A stretch of DNA of 64,000 bases from Chitinophaga polysaccharea (GTDB taxonomy: Bacteria; Bacteroidota; Bacteroidia; Chitinophagales; Chitinophagaceae), in contig NZ_VIWO01000007.1 of the NCBI RefSeq assembly GCF_007829335.1, forward strand, positions 248,001-312,000. Reading direction: 5' to 3'. Below, piece by piece: positions 36,793 to 45,531 of the stretch (its first letter is position 1; every line of letters starts with the position of its first letter). Made by a program: the position numbers and the translations under genes. The notes under the pieces are model-generated. The model ran no database searches, was not told where the DNA came from, and worked only from the letters and a program-made list of their open reading frames with translations.

Positions 36793-37884
36793 TTATATCG
36801 CCTGCGCCGGCACTGCCACCGGGGCAGCTTTGGGCGAAGCAACCGGCAGCGGCGCCGCTATTTCATCTCCTACCATAGGTCCGTCTGCAGCCAGCTCACT
36901 GCCCTCTTTCTTCGATTTGAAAATAGGCCACAACAACTGCGCATACCATTCTTCCTCCTTGTAATGTTTTAAGCCGTAGGCCTTGGGATACTGCCGGGTT
37001 ACAATACCGGTTCCAAAAATAAGGTCCCAGATAAAAAACATATTTCCAAAATTCCCTTTATAGTATCCGATACCATCATCCGTGGTATCGGCATGATGTG
37101 CATGGTGGGTGGCCGGCGTAGATATGAGCCGTTCCATGACCCAGCCGATAGGCTTTAACCACTTGATGGTGTAAAACGGCTTATCCCATTTGATACTGCT
37201 ATGTGCACCGGTTGTGATCAAAGATTTGATACCCCCCACAAAGAGCGCCGGATACCCTAAACCCAGATAGGTAAGCGCTACCGTGAGATATATCTGGGAA
37301 AAGAAAGCCGTATAAATAATATTCTGCCTGCTGGCCATCGCCATTCCCATATAGGGCGCCGAATGATGCGTACGGTGAAAACGCCACAGGATGGGCAACT
37401 GGTGGTGCAAACGATGATACCAATATTGGGTAAGATCGTCGGCTACTGCCATGATAGCAAATCCCCACCAGAACGGTACCCAGGCAAAGGCATCTTTGGC
37501 CTGTGGCAACACCCAGGGCAACAGCTTCAACCCGAAATAGGCAATCATAGGTCTTAATACCACTTTAGGAAGGATAAAGCATACCACATCCAGTATTCGC
37601 TCATTCTTCGTCCATTTGTTTTCGTATAGCCCTACTGAAAATTCCACTACACCCACCGCTATCATAATAGCCGGCAGCCCCCATGTTTTCAGGTTTTGAA
37701 ATACTGCCTCCAGGATGGCTGGCATACGGAAAGGCAGCTGTGTTGCGGCAGTGGTTAACCAGGGTTTGCTTCCACTAAAATAAAAGGAAAGCAACATCAG
37801 GGCAATGGGCAATACATATAGCAGCAGGCTCACCAACGAATCCCGCAGGATGACCTGTGTACTTGTTTTTGCAGGTGCTGTCAT
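36793..37884 (-). CDS. Sterol desaturase / fatty-acid hydroxylase family membrane protein
   Basis: 363 residues, several membrane helices (for example LLYVLPIALMLLSFYF and IMIAVGVVEFSVGLY). The di-iron histidine boxes are HRLHH (157-161), HRTHH (170-174) and a later HHAHH, all intact. The family inserts hydroxyl groups or double bonds into sterols, fatty acids or sphingolipid-type chains using O2. A C-terminal tail of about 45 residues rich in Ala and Pro (APLPVASPKAAPVAVPAQ) is not part of the enzyme fold. It is the last gene of the SusC-SusD-sulfatase operon, 23 nt after the small membrane protein. Confidence 0.88.
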   Translation of the reverse strand: MTAPAKTSTQVILRDSLVSLLLYVLPIALMLLSFYFSGSKPWLTTAATQLPFRMPAILEAVFQNLKTWGLPAIMIAVGVVEFSVGLYENKWTKNERILDVVCFILPKVVLRPMIAYFGLKLLPWVLPQAKDAFAWVPFWWGFAIMAVADDLTQYWYHRLHHQLPILWRFHRTHHSAPYMGMAMASRQNIIYTAFFSQIYLTVALTYLGLGYPALFVGGIKSLITTGAHSSIKWDKPFYTIKWLKPIGWVMERLISTPATHHAHHADTTDDGIGYYKGNFGNMFFIWDLIFGTGIVTRQYPKAYGLKHYKEEEWYAQLLWPIFKSKKEGSELAADGPMVGDEIAAPLPVASPKAAPVAVPAQAI

Positions 37885-37907
37885 AATGAAAGGTTTTAAG
37901 TGATACG

Positions 37908-38030
37908 TTAATTGTTTAACAGATTAAATACAAACCAAATAGCGCCGGATATTACTATTAGCGGTATTAAAAAAATTACAATGCCGATAGCAATTTTCTT
38001 TGTTATCAATACGATATCTGCCAGTGTCAT
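37908..38030 (-). CDS. 40-residue membrane protein in the sulfatase operon
   Basis: An ATG at 38030 opens 40 codons ending in TAA. The peptide starts MTLADIVLITKK and continues with one long hydrophobic helix (IAIGIVIFLIPLIVISGAIW), ending FNLLNN. It sits 19 nt after the sulfatase stop and 23 nt before the hydroxylase start, spacing typical of a translated operon gene. No family recognised. It may be a helper subunit of the membrane hydroxylase (inference). Confidence 0.6.
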   Translation of the reverse strand: MTLADIVLITKKIAIGIVIFLIPLIVISGAIWFVFNLLNN

Positions 38031-38049
38031 AAATCGTTTTTTAAATGGG

Positions 38050-40362
38050 TTAAGGATGTATAATTTCTACATGGTTCAGCTTACCGGTAAATGTATAGGG
38101 CGATCTGTACAACGGCGATACTGCCGATCCCTGATCCCTGCCTATGTCCAGCCCTTCGTCGTAAGGTGTAATCACCGCATCTTCCTTGGTAATAGTCCGC
38201 TCTGCAACTTTTTCATCGTTGACGTACAGTATTTCAGTACCAGCAGGATCTGTTAATCGCCGCGCCGGTGTATATTTTAACTCATAACGCAGGATGGCTT
38301 TGCCAGCAGTAAGTTTACGCGAGGCAGTCAGGTCTGTTAACCGGCCGTTATTGTTATGCACGGCTTTTAACCTGCCATCCTGCACAAAAAGGGTAAACCC
38401 CGAAAAGCGGCCACCAATGGCCAGTAACACCCCTGCCGCCTGGTCGTCCTTTAATTCTACATCGGCATTAATGATAAATGACTGCTCGCTGAGGAAAGGC
38501 GCCGAGCGTGTAGGCACCTGCGTTAGCCCCGGATACAAAACAGCGCTGCGCCGGCTATCCAGCGGTCCCCGGGTGAGTAATGCCGGCGTAATACGGGTAC
38601 TGTCGCCCAGCAAAGGATATACTTTATACTTATACGCCTGCTCATCAAACAAGGCCTGCAACTCTTTCAGCTTTGCGGGACTGGCAGCAGCCAGGTCATG
38701 TTGCTCGTTAAAGTCTTCATTGAGATTGTACAATTCCCATTTATCGTTGCTGAAAGGAGTTCCCCGTTCATGTGCCACGGCTGCTTTCCAGCCATCTTTG
38801 TAAATGCTGCGCCCACCGGCAATTTCATAGTATTGCACATGGTGCCGGCTCCCTGCTGCGGGATTGTTAATCGTATAGGCGAGACTGATACCTTCCAGGT
38901 TGTCTTGTGGATAACCATTAATTACTTTCGGCACGGTTAATCCAGCCAGTTCCAGTACAGTAGGCGTAACGCTGTTCACATGAGAATACTGCGTGCGGAT
39001 ACCTCCCTGTTTAATCAGCTTTGGACAAAAAATGATCAGCGGATTACGGGTGCCGCCTTCGCTGTTGGCATCCTGCTTCAGGTAACGGAAAGGCGTATTG
39101 GTAGCCTGCGCCCAGCCTACCGGGTAGTTAGGACCCGATTGGGGCGTGCCTATTTTATCATATAAGCTATCTATCTCTTTAATCCTGCTGTCGTATGATT
39201 CGGTAAACAGGTTCCCGTTAATATATTCGTTAATGCCATGTACGTGTCCGCTGAGTCCTCCTTCCTTGCTGGCGCCATTATCCCCGATAATCAATACTAC
39301 CAGGGTATTATCAAGTTGCCGGGTATCGCGCAGGTAACTGATTAATCTTCCTACTTCATAATCAGTATGGGATAAAAAGCCTGCATATACTTCAAAAAAG
39401 CGGGCAAATACTTTCTTCTCTACCGGAGACAAGGATGCCCAGGGTTTCACGCCGGGGTTGCGGGGAGGCAATGTTACATTGGCGGGCACCAGTCCCAGTT
39501 TCTTTTGCCGGGCTAATACCTGCTCCCGGTATACATCCCATCCTGCATCAAACTTGCCTTTGTATTTCTCTACCCAGGATTTATCTACCTGGTGTGGCCC
39601 ATGCGTGGCGCCGGGAGTAAAATAAAGGAAGAAAGGCTTATCCGGTGCAGCGGAATGCTGGGCGGCAATATAGGCGATAGCCTTATCTACCAATACCGTA
39701 GTGAGATGCTGGCCATGTAGGTCTGGCTCTACTTTCACGGTATTTTCCCAGAGCGCAGGCGTATACTGATCCGTTTCTCCCCCCATAAAACCGAAGAAGG
39801 CATCAAAACCGCGACCGGTAGGCCAGCGGTTAAAAGGCCCTGCCGGCGTAAGGTCAGGGCTGGGCGTAATATGCCATTTCCCTACAGCATAGGTATTGTA
39901 ACCATCTTCCCTTAATATTTCTGCAATAGTCCCTTTCTCAAAAGGCATATAACCATTATGCCCCGGGAAATTAACAGCCGCATCGATTACGGTAGGCACA
40001 TTGACAGAATGGTGATTACGTCCGGTTAACAAGGAAGCGCGTGTGGGGCTGCATATCGCTGTGGTATGAAAATTCGTATAACGCAGACCGTTATTGGCGA
40101 GACTATCAAATACGGGCGTTTCTACCAATCCCCCAAAGGCGCTGCTGGCGCCCCAGCCAACATCGTCCAGCATGATGTAAACAATATTGGGAGCGCCTTT
40201 TGGGGCAGCAGGATTAAAAGGTGAAGCAGCCACGGTAGACTGCGACAAGGTAGCACCTACCTTGCCTGCATAGGGCTTTTCAGGGCTATACTGGGCATAT
40301 GCGGAAGCGCCGGAAAGCAGCGCTATGGTAAAAAACGTTTTGTAAGAAGGTAAATACTGCAT
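38050..40362 (-). CDS. Arylsulfatase (S1 family, Cys-type)
   Basis: 770 residues with a signal peptide (FFTIALLSGASAYAQ). The metal-binding pair is in NIVYIMLDDVGWG (Asp66, Asp67). The sulfatase signature is AICSPTRASLLTGR, with Cys104 the expected formylglycine. GDNGASKEGG carries the second metal site. About 250 residues beyond the core form a beta-rich, LamG-like C-terminal domain, making it longer than typical 500-residue sulfatases. It hydrolyses sulfate esters in the periplasm or at the surface after maturation by a formylglycine-generating enzyme, not seen in this window. It lies 27 nt after the SusD stop and under the poly-Cys leader. Confidence 0.92.
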   Translation of the reverse strand: MQYLPSYKTFFTIALLSGASAYAQYSPEKPYAGKVGATLSQSTVAASPFNPAAPKGAPNIVYIMLDDVGWGASSAFGGLVETPVFDSLANNGLRYTNFHTTAICSPTRASLLTGRNHHSVNVPTVIDAAVNFPGHNGYMPFEKGTIAEILREDGYNTYAVGKWHITPSPDLTPAGPFNRWPTGRGFDAFFGFMGGETDQYTPALWENTVKVEPDLHGQHLTTVLVDKAIAYIAAQHSAAPDKPFFLYFTPGATHGPHQVDKSWVEKYKGKFDAGWDVYREQVLARQKKLGLVPANVTLPPRNPGVKPWASLSPVEKKVFARFFEVYAGFLSHTDYEVGRLISYLRDTRQLDNTLVVLIIGDNGASKEGGLSGHVHGINEYINGNLFTESYDSRIKEIDSLYDKIGTPQSGPNYPVGWAQATNTPFRYLKQDANSEGGTRNPLIIFCPKLIKQGGIRTQYSHVNSVTPTVLELAGLTVPKVINGYPQDNLEGISLAYTINNPAAGSRHHVQYYEIAGGRSIYKDGWKAAVAHERGTPFSNDKWELYNLNEDFNEQHDLAAASPAKLKELQALFDEQAYKYKVYPLLGDSTRITPALLTRGPLDSRRSAVLYPGLTQVPTRSAPFLSEQSFIINADVELKDDQAAGVLLAIGGRFSGFTLFVQDGRLKAVHNNNGRLTDLTASRKLTAGKAILRYELKYTPARRLTDPAGTEILYVNDEKVAERTITKEDAVITPYDEGLDIGRDQGSAVSPLYRSPYTFTGKLNHVEIIHP

Positions 40363-40389
40363 GTGAAGTTATTTGTGTTGGCCATTAGA

Positions 40390-41883
40390 TTATTTGTCCC
40401 ACCAAAGTGCTGGTGTCTGATAACCGGAGCCAACGGGCGTATGAATATTCAGGGATACTTCATTTTGCGGATAAGGAATCCTGCGGGGAATCTTACCTTC
40501 CGGGTTGGCCACACTAGCAGCATTTTTAGCCAATGGTAACGCCGGGAAACCGGTACGGCGGTAATCACTCCAGGCTTCCGGTTGCAGGAACAGGGCTATA
40601 TATTTCTGCGTAATGAGCGTATTAAGGTCGGTGGTCGACTCTCCTTTTAGGGTAGTCTTTGCCGTTATATAAGCCAGCTGCTTCTCTGGTGTGGCATAGG
40701 GATCGGAACTATTGCTGATCACCTTGGCGAAAGAGGCCCTGATGGCCGCTTCCAATGATGCTTTCACCAAAGGATCAGCCGGGTTAATCCGCCACCGTGC
40801 TTCTGCTTCCAGGAATTTGGCTTCCACAAAGCTGGTAAGGATAACCGGGCTGGTAGCCGTTCCATAATAGCTGCCAATAACAGAGAAAGCACCTGGTACA
40901 CCAGGTGCACTTCCCCTGTAAGTGGCGCTGCCTACAGGATAAGGCGTCGCAAAATAGGCGCGGCGTGGATCTACCAGTGCCCCTTCCGGCCTGGTAGGAT
41001 CATCTGTTACCGCGTTACCATTAAGCAGGTTCACAAAAGAAGCGCCCAATCCAATCCAGCCCGGGCGGTTACTGTTCTGCTGATAAAATGGATTAGCGTT
41101 GGTGGTGGAAGCACCAAATACCACCTGGGCATCGGCAGAATTATCGGCTATCCCCCGATACCTGCTGCCATCATACAAGGCAGCCAGCACCTGTTGCGCA
41201 GCACCTGTACTGTTTATTTTTGAAAGATGAATAGCATACCTGGCCTTCAACGTATACGCGAACGATTTCCAGCGGTCTATATTTCCACCGAAGATAACAT
41301 CATCTGACGCCGGCAAAGCGCCCTTGTTATTAGCAGCCGGCGCCGCCAATTCCAACAATGCTGAATCCAGCTGCGCCTGCAGATCCTTATAAATATCTTC
41401 CTGCTTGTCATAGGCGGGATTGGTAATATTATTCCCGTATAGAGATTCCTTATAAGGGATATCTCCAAAAAGATCGGTCAGCGTACCGTAACTATAAACA
41501 CTCAGTATCCGTGCAATACCGCTGTAGTAAGGCAACTGCTGTTGCGCGGCGGCGGTCTTTACAATCTTCAGTTCATCCAGTACATCCCCATAAAATCCTT
41601 TCCAGGTACTGTTGAAATACTGGCTGGAAGTAGTATAGTTATCGAATGAAGCAGCATCACCATTAGCACCGGATGCCTGCTGTATGTATATGTTGGCAAT
41701 AAGCCCCGCGTTCACACCCACATTGAATCCCAGGGCTACCTCCGCCCCGGTCAATACAGCGCTGACAGATACTTCTGTGGATGCATTGGGGTTTACATTG
41801 GTTTCCTGCAGGGAGCAGGCCACCGGCAATATGATAATGCTAACGCCAACGAATATACGATTTAAATATTGATAGACTTTCAT
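40390..41883 (-). CDS. SusD/RagB-family nutrient-binding lipoprotein (SusD-like_2 type)
   Basis: 497 residues. The lipoprotein signal is VSIIILPVACSLQETN. It belongs to the divergent SusD branch: NVNPNASTEVSVSAVLTGAE, ILSVYSYGTLTDLFGDIPYK, KQEDIYKDLQAQLDSALLEL, and the end IPRRIPYPQNEVSLNIHTPV. It starts 18 nt after the SusC stop and 27 nt before the sulfatase. It should bind the sulfated nutrient that the pair imports or presents. Closest relative in this window by motif is the SusD at 29268. Confidence 0.92.
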   Translation of the reverse strand: MKVYQYLNRIFVGVSIIILPVACSLQETNVNPNASTEVSVSAVLTGAEVALGFNVGVNAGLIANIYIQQASGANGDAASFDNYTTSSQYFNSTWKGFYGDVLDELKIVKTAAAQQQLPYYSGIARILSVYSYGTLTDLFGDIPYKESLYGNNITNPAYDKQEDIYKDLQAQLDSALLELAAPAANNKGALPASDDVIFGGNIDRWKSFAYTLKARYAIHLSKINSTGAAQQVLAALYDGSRYRGIADNSADAQVVFGASTTNANPFYQQNSNRPGWIGLGASFVNLLNGNAVTDDPTRPEGALVDPRRAYFATPYPVGSATYRGSAPGVPGAFSVIGSYYGTATSPVILTSFVEAKFLEAEARWRINPADPLVKASLEAAIRASFAKVISNSSDPYATPEKQLAYITAKTTLKGESTTDLNTLITQKYIALFLQPEAWSDYRRTGFPALPLAKNAASVANPEGKIPRRIPYPQNEVSLNIHTPVGSGYQTPALWWDK

Positions 41884-41901
41884 ACTAATAGATTGAGGTG
41901 G

Positions 41902-44900
41902 TTAAAAAGAAACGTTCAATGCAATACCATAGCTCTTGGTATTGGGCGTAGTCCAGAAGTCAATACCAGCGGCATTCGACAAACCATTACGACTACCCAG
42001 GTCGGGATCGCTACCGGTATAGTTAGTGCTCAACAGGAAATTCCTGGCGGTAAGCGTTACACTGGCGGCTTCTATATGCGCTGGCTTTAAAAGCTGCTGT
42101 GGTAAGGCATAGGTAAAGTTGACATCTTTCAGTTTTACCCAATACAGGTCATGTTCTACGTAGAGGCCCTGTATGTTGAAAGTATTGCGGTACCAGGCCT
42201 GCGACAATACCGCAGGAATGGTATTGGGTTCGCCTTTGGAAGCGGTTACGCCTTCAAAAACTGTTTGAGAGCCCCTGTTTACCGTAGCAGCATCTACGCC
42301 ATTAAATACCATCTGCAAGCGTGGGGCATTGAAAATATCGAACCCGAAACGACCATCCAGCAGGAAAGAGAAAGTAAAAGCACCATACCGGAACTCATTC
42401 CGCAGCCCTACGTTGAAATCGGGATTGGGATCGCCAATTTTAGTAAATGCGGTATTTACCAGCGGATATCCATAGTTGGCACTGGCAGGATTATCATCAA
42501 TTACCGGTTTACCGGCCGCATTGCGTTTTACGTCAATGCCATAAAATACGCCATAAGGCTGTCCTGCCTGTCCACGGGCTTCCATCCATATACCGCCCAG
42601 GCTCACACTGGAAATATTGTCAGTGATATAATTTACGCGACTGATATTTTTATTGAACAAAGCGGTGGCGGTCCAGTTAAATTTCCGGCCATTGATAATC
42701 CGTTGCTGTAAAGTAGCCTCCAGTCCCCTATTTACAATATTACCGGCATTGGTAAGCGTATAGGCGGCGCCGGTAGAATACGGCAGGGTAACCGGGATAA
42801 TCTGATCTTTACTGGTGTTGTGATAGTATACTACTTCCAGCTGTGTTTTGTCGCGGAAAAAATGCAGATCCAGCCCTGTTTCCCAGGTGCTGATGCGTTC
42901 TGGCTTCAGGTTGGGGTTACCGATAGTGGCGCTATAGCTCAACCCCTGTTTACCGTTGAATGGAAAGCTGATGGCGCTTTGTATCCATCCACTGCTGGCG
43001 GTAGGTACGTAATAGGTTTCCAATGAGTAGGGATCGGCATCGTTACCCACCTGCGCATAGGTAGCGCGTATCTTTCCAAAGTTCAGGAAGCTGCTGCTCC
43101 AATGCAGCGCATCCGTAAAAACGAAGCTGGCGCTGGTGCTGGGGTAAAAGAAAGCATTCTTTCCTTTGGCGAGTGTAGAGGTCCATTCATTTCTACCGGT
43201 TAGCTCCAGGTACAGCCAGCGTTTAAAATCCAGCTTCAGATCGGCATATCCGGCCACCAGTTTTTTACGGATAGTCTGGTTAAAGGTTTGGGTAGCAGCT
43301 GCATTGGAAATATTGAAATTCCCCGGGATTGTTAATCCATCGCCGCGTGTATTTACCTGGTTTCTCCAGGAATTATAGTAGTTGTAACCTGCTACTGCTG
43401 TCAACTGCAGGTCTTTGCTCAATTTCTTTTCCGCAATCAGTAATACATCCAGGTTATTATCTCTACGGGCGTAATTCACATCATTCACGGTACCTGTAGA
43501 CACGCCGGAAGTTCCCCGGCTGAAGGCGCCTTTGCGTACATCGGTATAGTTATCGATGCCATACCGCACCGTACCTTTCAACCAGCTGGTGATATCAAGA
43601 TTGGCTTCGGCGAAAGTAATAAAGCGGTTCACCTCGTCCGATTGCGGGTTCATATTGAGCGACCAATAAGGGTTATCCCACCCAATGCCATTGGCGTAAG
43701 AGCGGCTGTCGCCCCAGGGCTTGGCCGTGGTTGGCGGCAGCTTATAAGACTCCGGATGTTTCCAGGCATCGGAGTAGCCATTGGTAATATCGAAGTTGGA
43801 AGGCGTATTTATCAATGCCCGTATTACATTGGTATTAAAGCCTCCCATGAGCGCGCGATTATCTGCGCCATCTTTAATATAATTAACGCCACCGGAAAGT
43901 TTTAGCCGGTTGCTCACATTATAGTCGCCGTTAAACCGGAATGTTTGACGATAAAAATCTGTAGTGGGAATGATACCGGTTTGTTTCAGATTACCGTAAG
44001 AAAAATAATACCCTGCGTTCCCCGTATTACCGTAGAAGCTGATATTATGATCGTTCGTATAGCCGTTCACGAAAAAGTTATCGATATTATCATACCTGTT
44101 CACAGGGATACCGTTGGACGCCGGATCACTTTTACCGACAATGGTGCCATGCTTGTCGAAGTTGCTGGGAATATTGCTGTAGGTAAGGGTATCCAGTAAA
44201 GCGCCCCAGTTTTCATCAGAGCCGGTGGTGCCCGGTTTTACATACTGCCCGCCAATGCCGTTGGAGAAACTGGTTTGGCGTGGTTGTAAACGGCGGTTGA
44301 TCTTATCTACCGTAAAGGAGCCACTGTAGCTTACGCCGAAAGTTTTATCGGTTAGCGAACTGCCTCTCCTGGTATTGATCACCACGGCGCCATTTGCCGC
44401 CCTGATACCATACAACGCAGCGGCAGCAGGCCCTTTCAATATCGTTACACTGGCAATATCAGCGCTGTTGAGATCGATAGCCCGGTTGGAAGGAGTAGCC
44501 AGCGACACGCTGTTGGAAATAGGAAGGATATCCTGGATGGAGTTATCCACCGGGATACCATCGAGAATAAATAGTGGTGCATTACTTCCCAGCAGGGAGC
44601 TGTTACCCCTTATTTTTATGGTAGATGAACCACCTGGAGAACCACCAGAATTATTGATCTGCACGCCGGCCACTTTTCCGCTAAGCGCCGCTACCACATT
44701 AGGCTCCCGGGTATCTTTCAGCGCGGCGCCTTTTAATTCACCTACGCTGTATCCCAGCGAGCGGGTGGCGCTTTTAATGCCTACCGCAGTAACCACTACT
44801 TCTGATAGCGACTGCTGCTGCTCCAGTTGAATGACCTGGTGGAGATTGTCTTTGGTAACCACGATTTCCTGCGGCTGATAGCCAATGAAGGTGACCAACA

Positions 44901-45120
44901 GTGTTTGTGGTAGCTGGGTAATGCTAAGCTGATAATTACCGGTGGCATCAGCGAGGGTGCCAACTTTCCCGTTTTTCACGCGAATAGATGCACCTGGCAA
45001 TGCTTCTTCCGTTTTATGATCGATCACTTTTCCTTTGAGAATAATGGGCGCCTGCGCCATGATAATTCCTGGTAGTAACAGGAATGCGTACAACATTATT
45101 TGTCGTAAATATTTCAACAT
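41902..45120 (-). CDS. SusC/RagA TonB-dependent receptor of the sulfatase operon
   Basis: 1072 residues. Signal peptide (LRQIMLYAFLLLPGIIMAQ), carboxypeptidase-like domain (EEALPGASIRVKNGKVGTLA), plug with VVVTAVGIKSATRSLGYSVG and KIRGNSSLLGSNAPLFILDG, and a barrel ending in SYGIALNVSF. There is no STN domain, so sigma/FecR signalling is not expected. Control instead appears to come from the operator-overlapped promoter and poly-Cys leader in the 410 bp upstream. First structural gene of the operon. Confidence 0.95.
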   Translation of the reverse strand: MLKYLRQIMLYAFLLLPGIIMAQAPIILKGKVIDHKTEEALPGASIRVKNGKVGTLADATGNYQLSITQLPQTLLVTFIGYQPQEIVVTKDNLHQVIQLEQQQSLSEVVVTAVGIKSATRSLGYSVGELKGAALKDTREPNVVAALSGKVAGVQINNSGGSPGGSSTIKIRGNSSLLGSNAPLFILDGIPVDNSIQDILPISNSVSLATPSNRAIDLNSADIASVTILKGPAAAALYGIRAANGAVVINTRRGSSLTDKTFGVSYSGSFTVDKINRRLQPRQTSFSNGIGGQYVKPGTTGSDENWGALLDTLTYSNIPSNFDKHGTIVGKSDPASNGIPVNRYDNIDNFFVNGYTNDHNISFYGNTGNAGYYFSYGNLKQTGIIPTTDFYRQTFRFNGDYNVSNRLKLSGGVNYIKDGADNRALMGGFNTNVIRALINTPSNFDITNGYSDAWKHPESYKLPPTTAKPWGDSRSYANGIGWDNPYWSLNMNPQSDEVNRFITFAEANLDITSWLKGTVRYGIDNYTDVRKGAFSRGTSGVSTGTVNDVNYARRDNNLDVLLIAEKKLSKDLQLTAVAGYNYYNSWRNQVNTRGDGLTIPGNFNISNAAATQTFNQTIRKKLVAGYADLKLDFKRWLYLELTGRNEWTSTLAKGKNAFFYPSTSASFVFTDALHWSSSFLNFGKIRATYAQVGNDADPYSLETYYVPTASSGWIQSAISFPFNGKQGLSYSATIGNPNLKPERISTWETGLDLHFFRDKTQLEVVYYHNTSKDQIIPVTLPYSTGAAYTLTNAGNIVNRGLEATLQQRIINGRKFNWTATALFNKNISRVNYITDNISSVSLGGIWMEARGQAGQPYGVFYGIDVKRNAAGKPVIDDNPASANYGYPLVNTAFTKIGDPNPDFNVGLRNEFRYGAFTFSFLLDGRFGFDIFNAPRLQMVFNGVDAATVNRGSQTVFEGVTASKGEPNTIPAVLSQAWYRNTFNIQGLYVEHDLYWVKLKDVNFTYALPQQLLKPAHIEAASVTLTARNFLLSTNYTGSDPDLGSRNGLSNAAGIDFWTTPNTKSYGIALNVSF

Positions 45121-45156
45121 AAAAAATTGATTAATAGTGGAGAGATATGGGCAAAA

Positions 45157-45184
45157 CAGGTCCTGACAACGGCATGAGCCGTCA
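45157..45184 (-). promoter_or_regulatory. Candidate attenuator hairpin between poly-Cys leader and SusC
   Basis: In the transcript, ACGGC-TCAT-GCCGT forms a 5-bp hairpin (45169-45182) that can extend with a bulge. It is followed by the self-complementary CAGGACCTG. ACCTGT in this segment can instead pair with ACAGGT inside the leader ORF, giving a possible mutually exclusive fold. No strong U tract follows, so the mechanism may be translational or Rho-dependent rather than intrinsic termination. Confidence 0.4.
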
Positions 45185-45216
45185 TTTAAATAATTTCGGA
45201 AATACCTGGAAAGTGT

Positions 45217-45303
45217 TTAGCAGCAGCAACAACAACAGCCAACAGACAGTAACCTGTCAGTATGCAGTGCTTTCTTTCTATTGTTGTTCAATAGCTGATT
45301 CAT
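45217..45303 (-). CDS. 28-residue leader peptide ending in six consecutive cysteines
   Basis: ATG at 45303, TAA at 45219-45217. The peptide begins MNQLLNNNRKKALHTDR and ends VGCCCCCC directly before the stop (codons TGT TGT TGT TGC TGC TGC). It is too short and odd to be an enzyme. It lies about 150 nt after a strong promoter and 96 nt before the SusC gene of the sulfatase operon. A small hairpin (GACAG-GTTA-CTGTC) precedes the Cys codons. Poly-Cys upstream ORFs are known in mycobacteria as cysteine-responsive attenuators of sulfur genes. The same role here is inferred: ribosomes stalling when cysteine is short would favour SusC-SusD-sulfatase expression. Confidence 0.75.
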   Translation of the reverse strand: MNQLLNNNRKKALHTDRLLSVGCCCCCC

Positions 45304-45443
45304 GGTTGAAAATGTTTAAAAAATAGTGACCTGTGCTACTTCAGGGAAGTAACATTTGTTGATAAATTATTTGCCTGCTTTGTGTGGTGGGACAAAGACT
45401 TTTTGCCGGGATACCGGCGTCTGGTGGTGGTAAATTTCTATTA

Positions 45444-45492
45444 GTCTACTAAAACTGTAGACAAATATACAAAGGCTTTTCAAAAACGCAAA
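45444..45492 (-). promoter_or_regulatory. Consensus promoter with inverted-repeat operator at the start site
   Basis: On the minus strand, TTTG (45492-45489), a 19-nt spacer and TATATTTG (45469-45462) match the Bacteroidota consensus fully. The inverted repeat GTCTAC-N7-GTAGAC (45462-45444) begins at the last base of the -7 element and covers the expected start site. This is an ideal place for a repressor or for a 5' RNA hairpin. It drives the poly-Cys leader and sulfatase operon. Confidence 0.75.
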
Positions 45493-45531
45493 TCTTTGCG
45501 CAAAAATTTTGGGTTAACAAACTACTTGTAC

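Noticed and set aside
45220..45237. Trinucleotide repeat (GCA)3(ACA)3 on the plus strand as a microsatellite
   Set aside because: On the minus strand it is exactly the six-Cys end of a complete leader ORF with start and stop, which explains it better than a neutral repeat.
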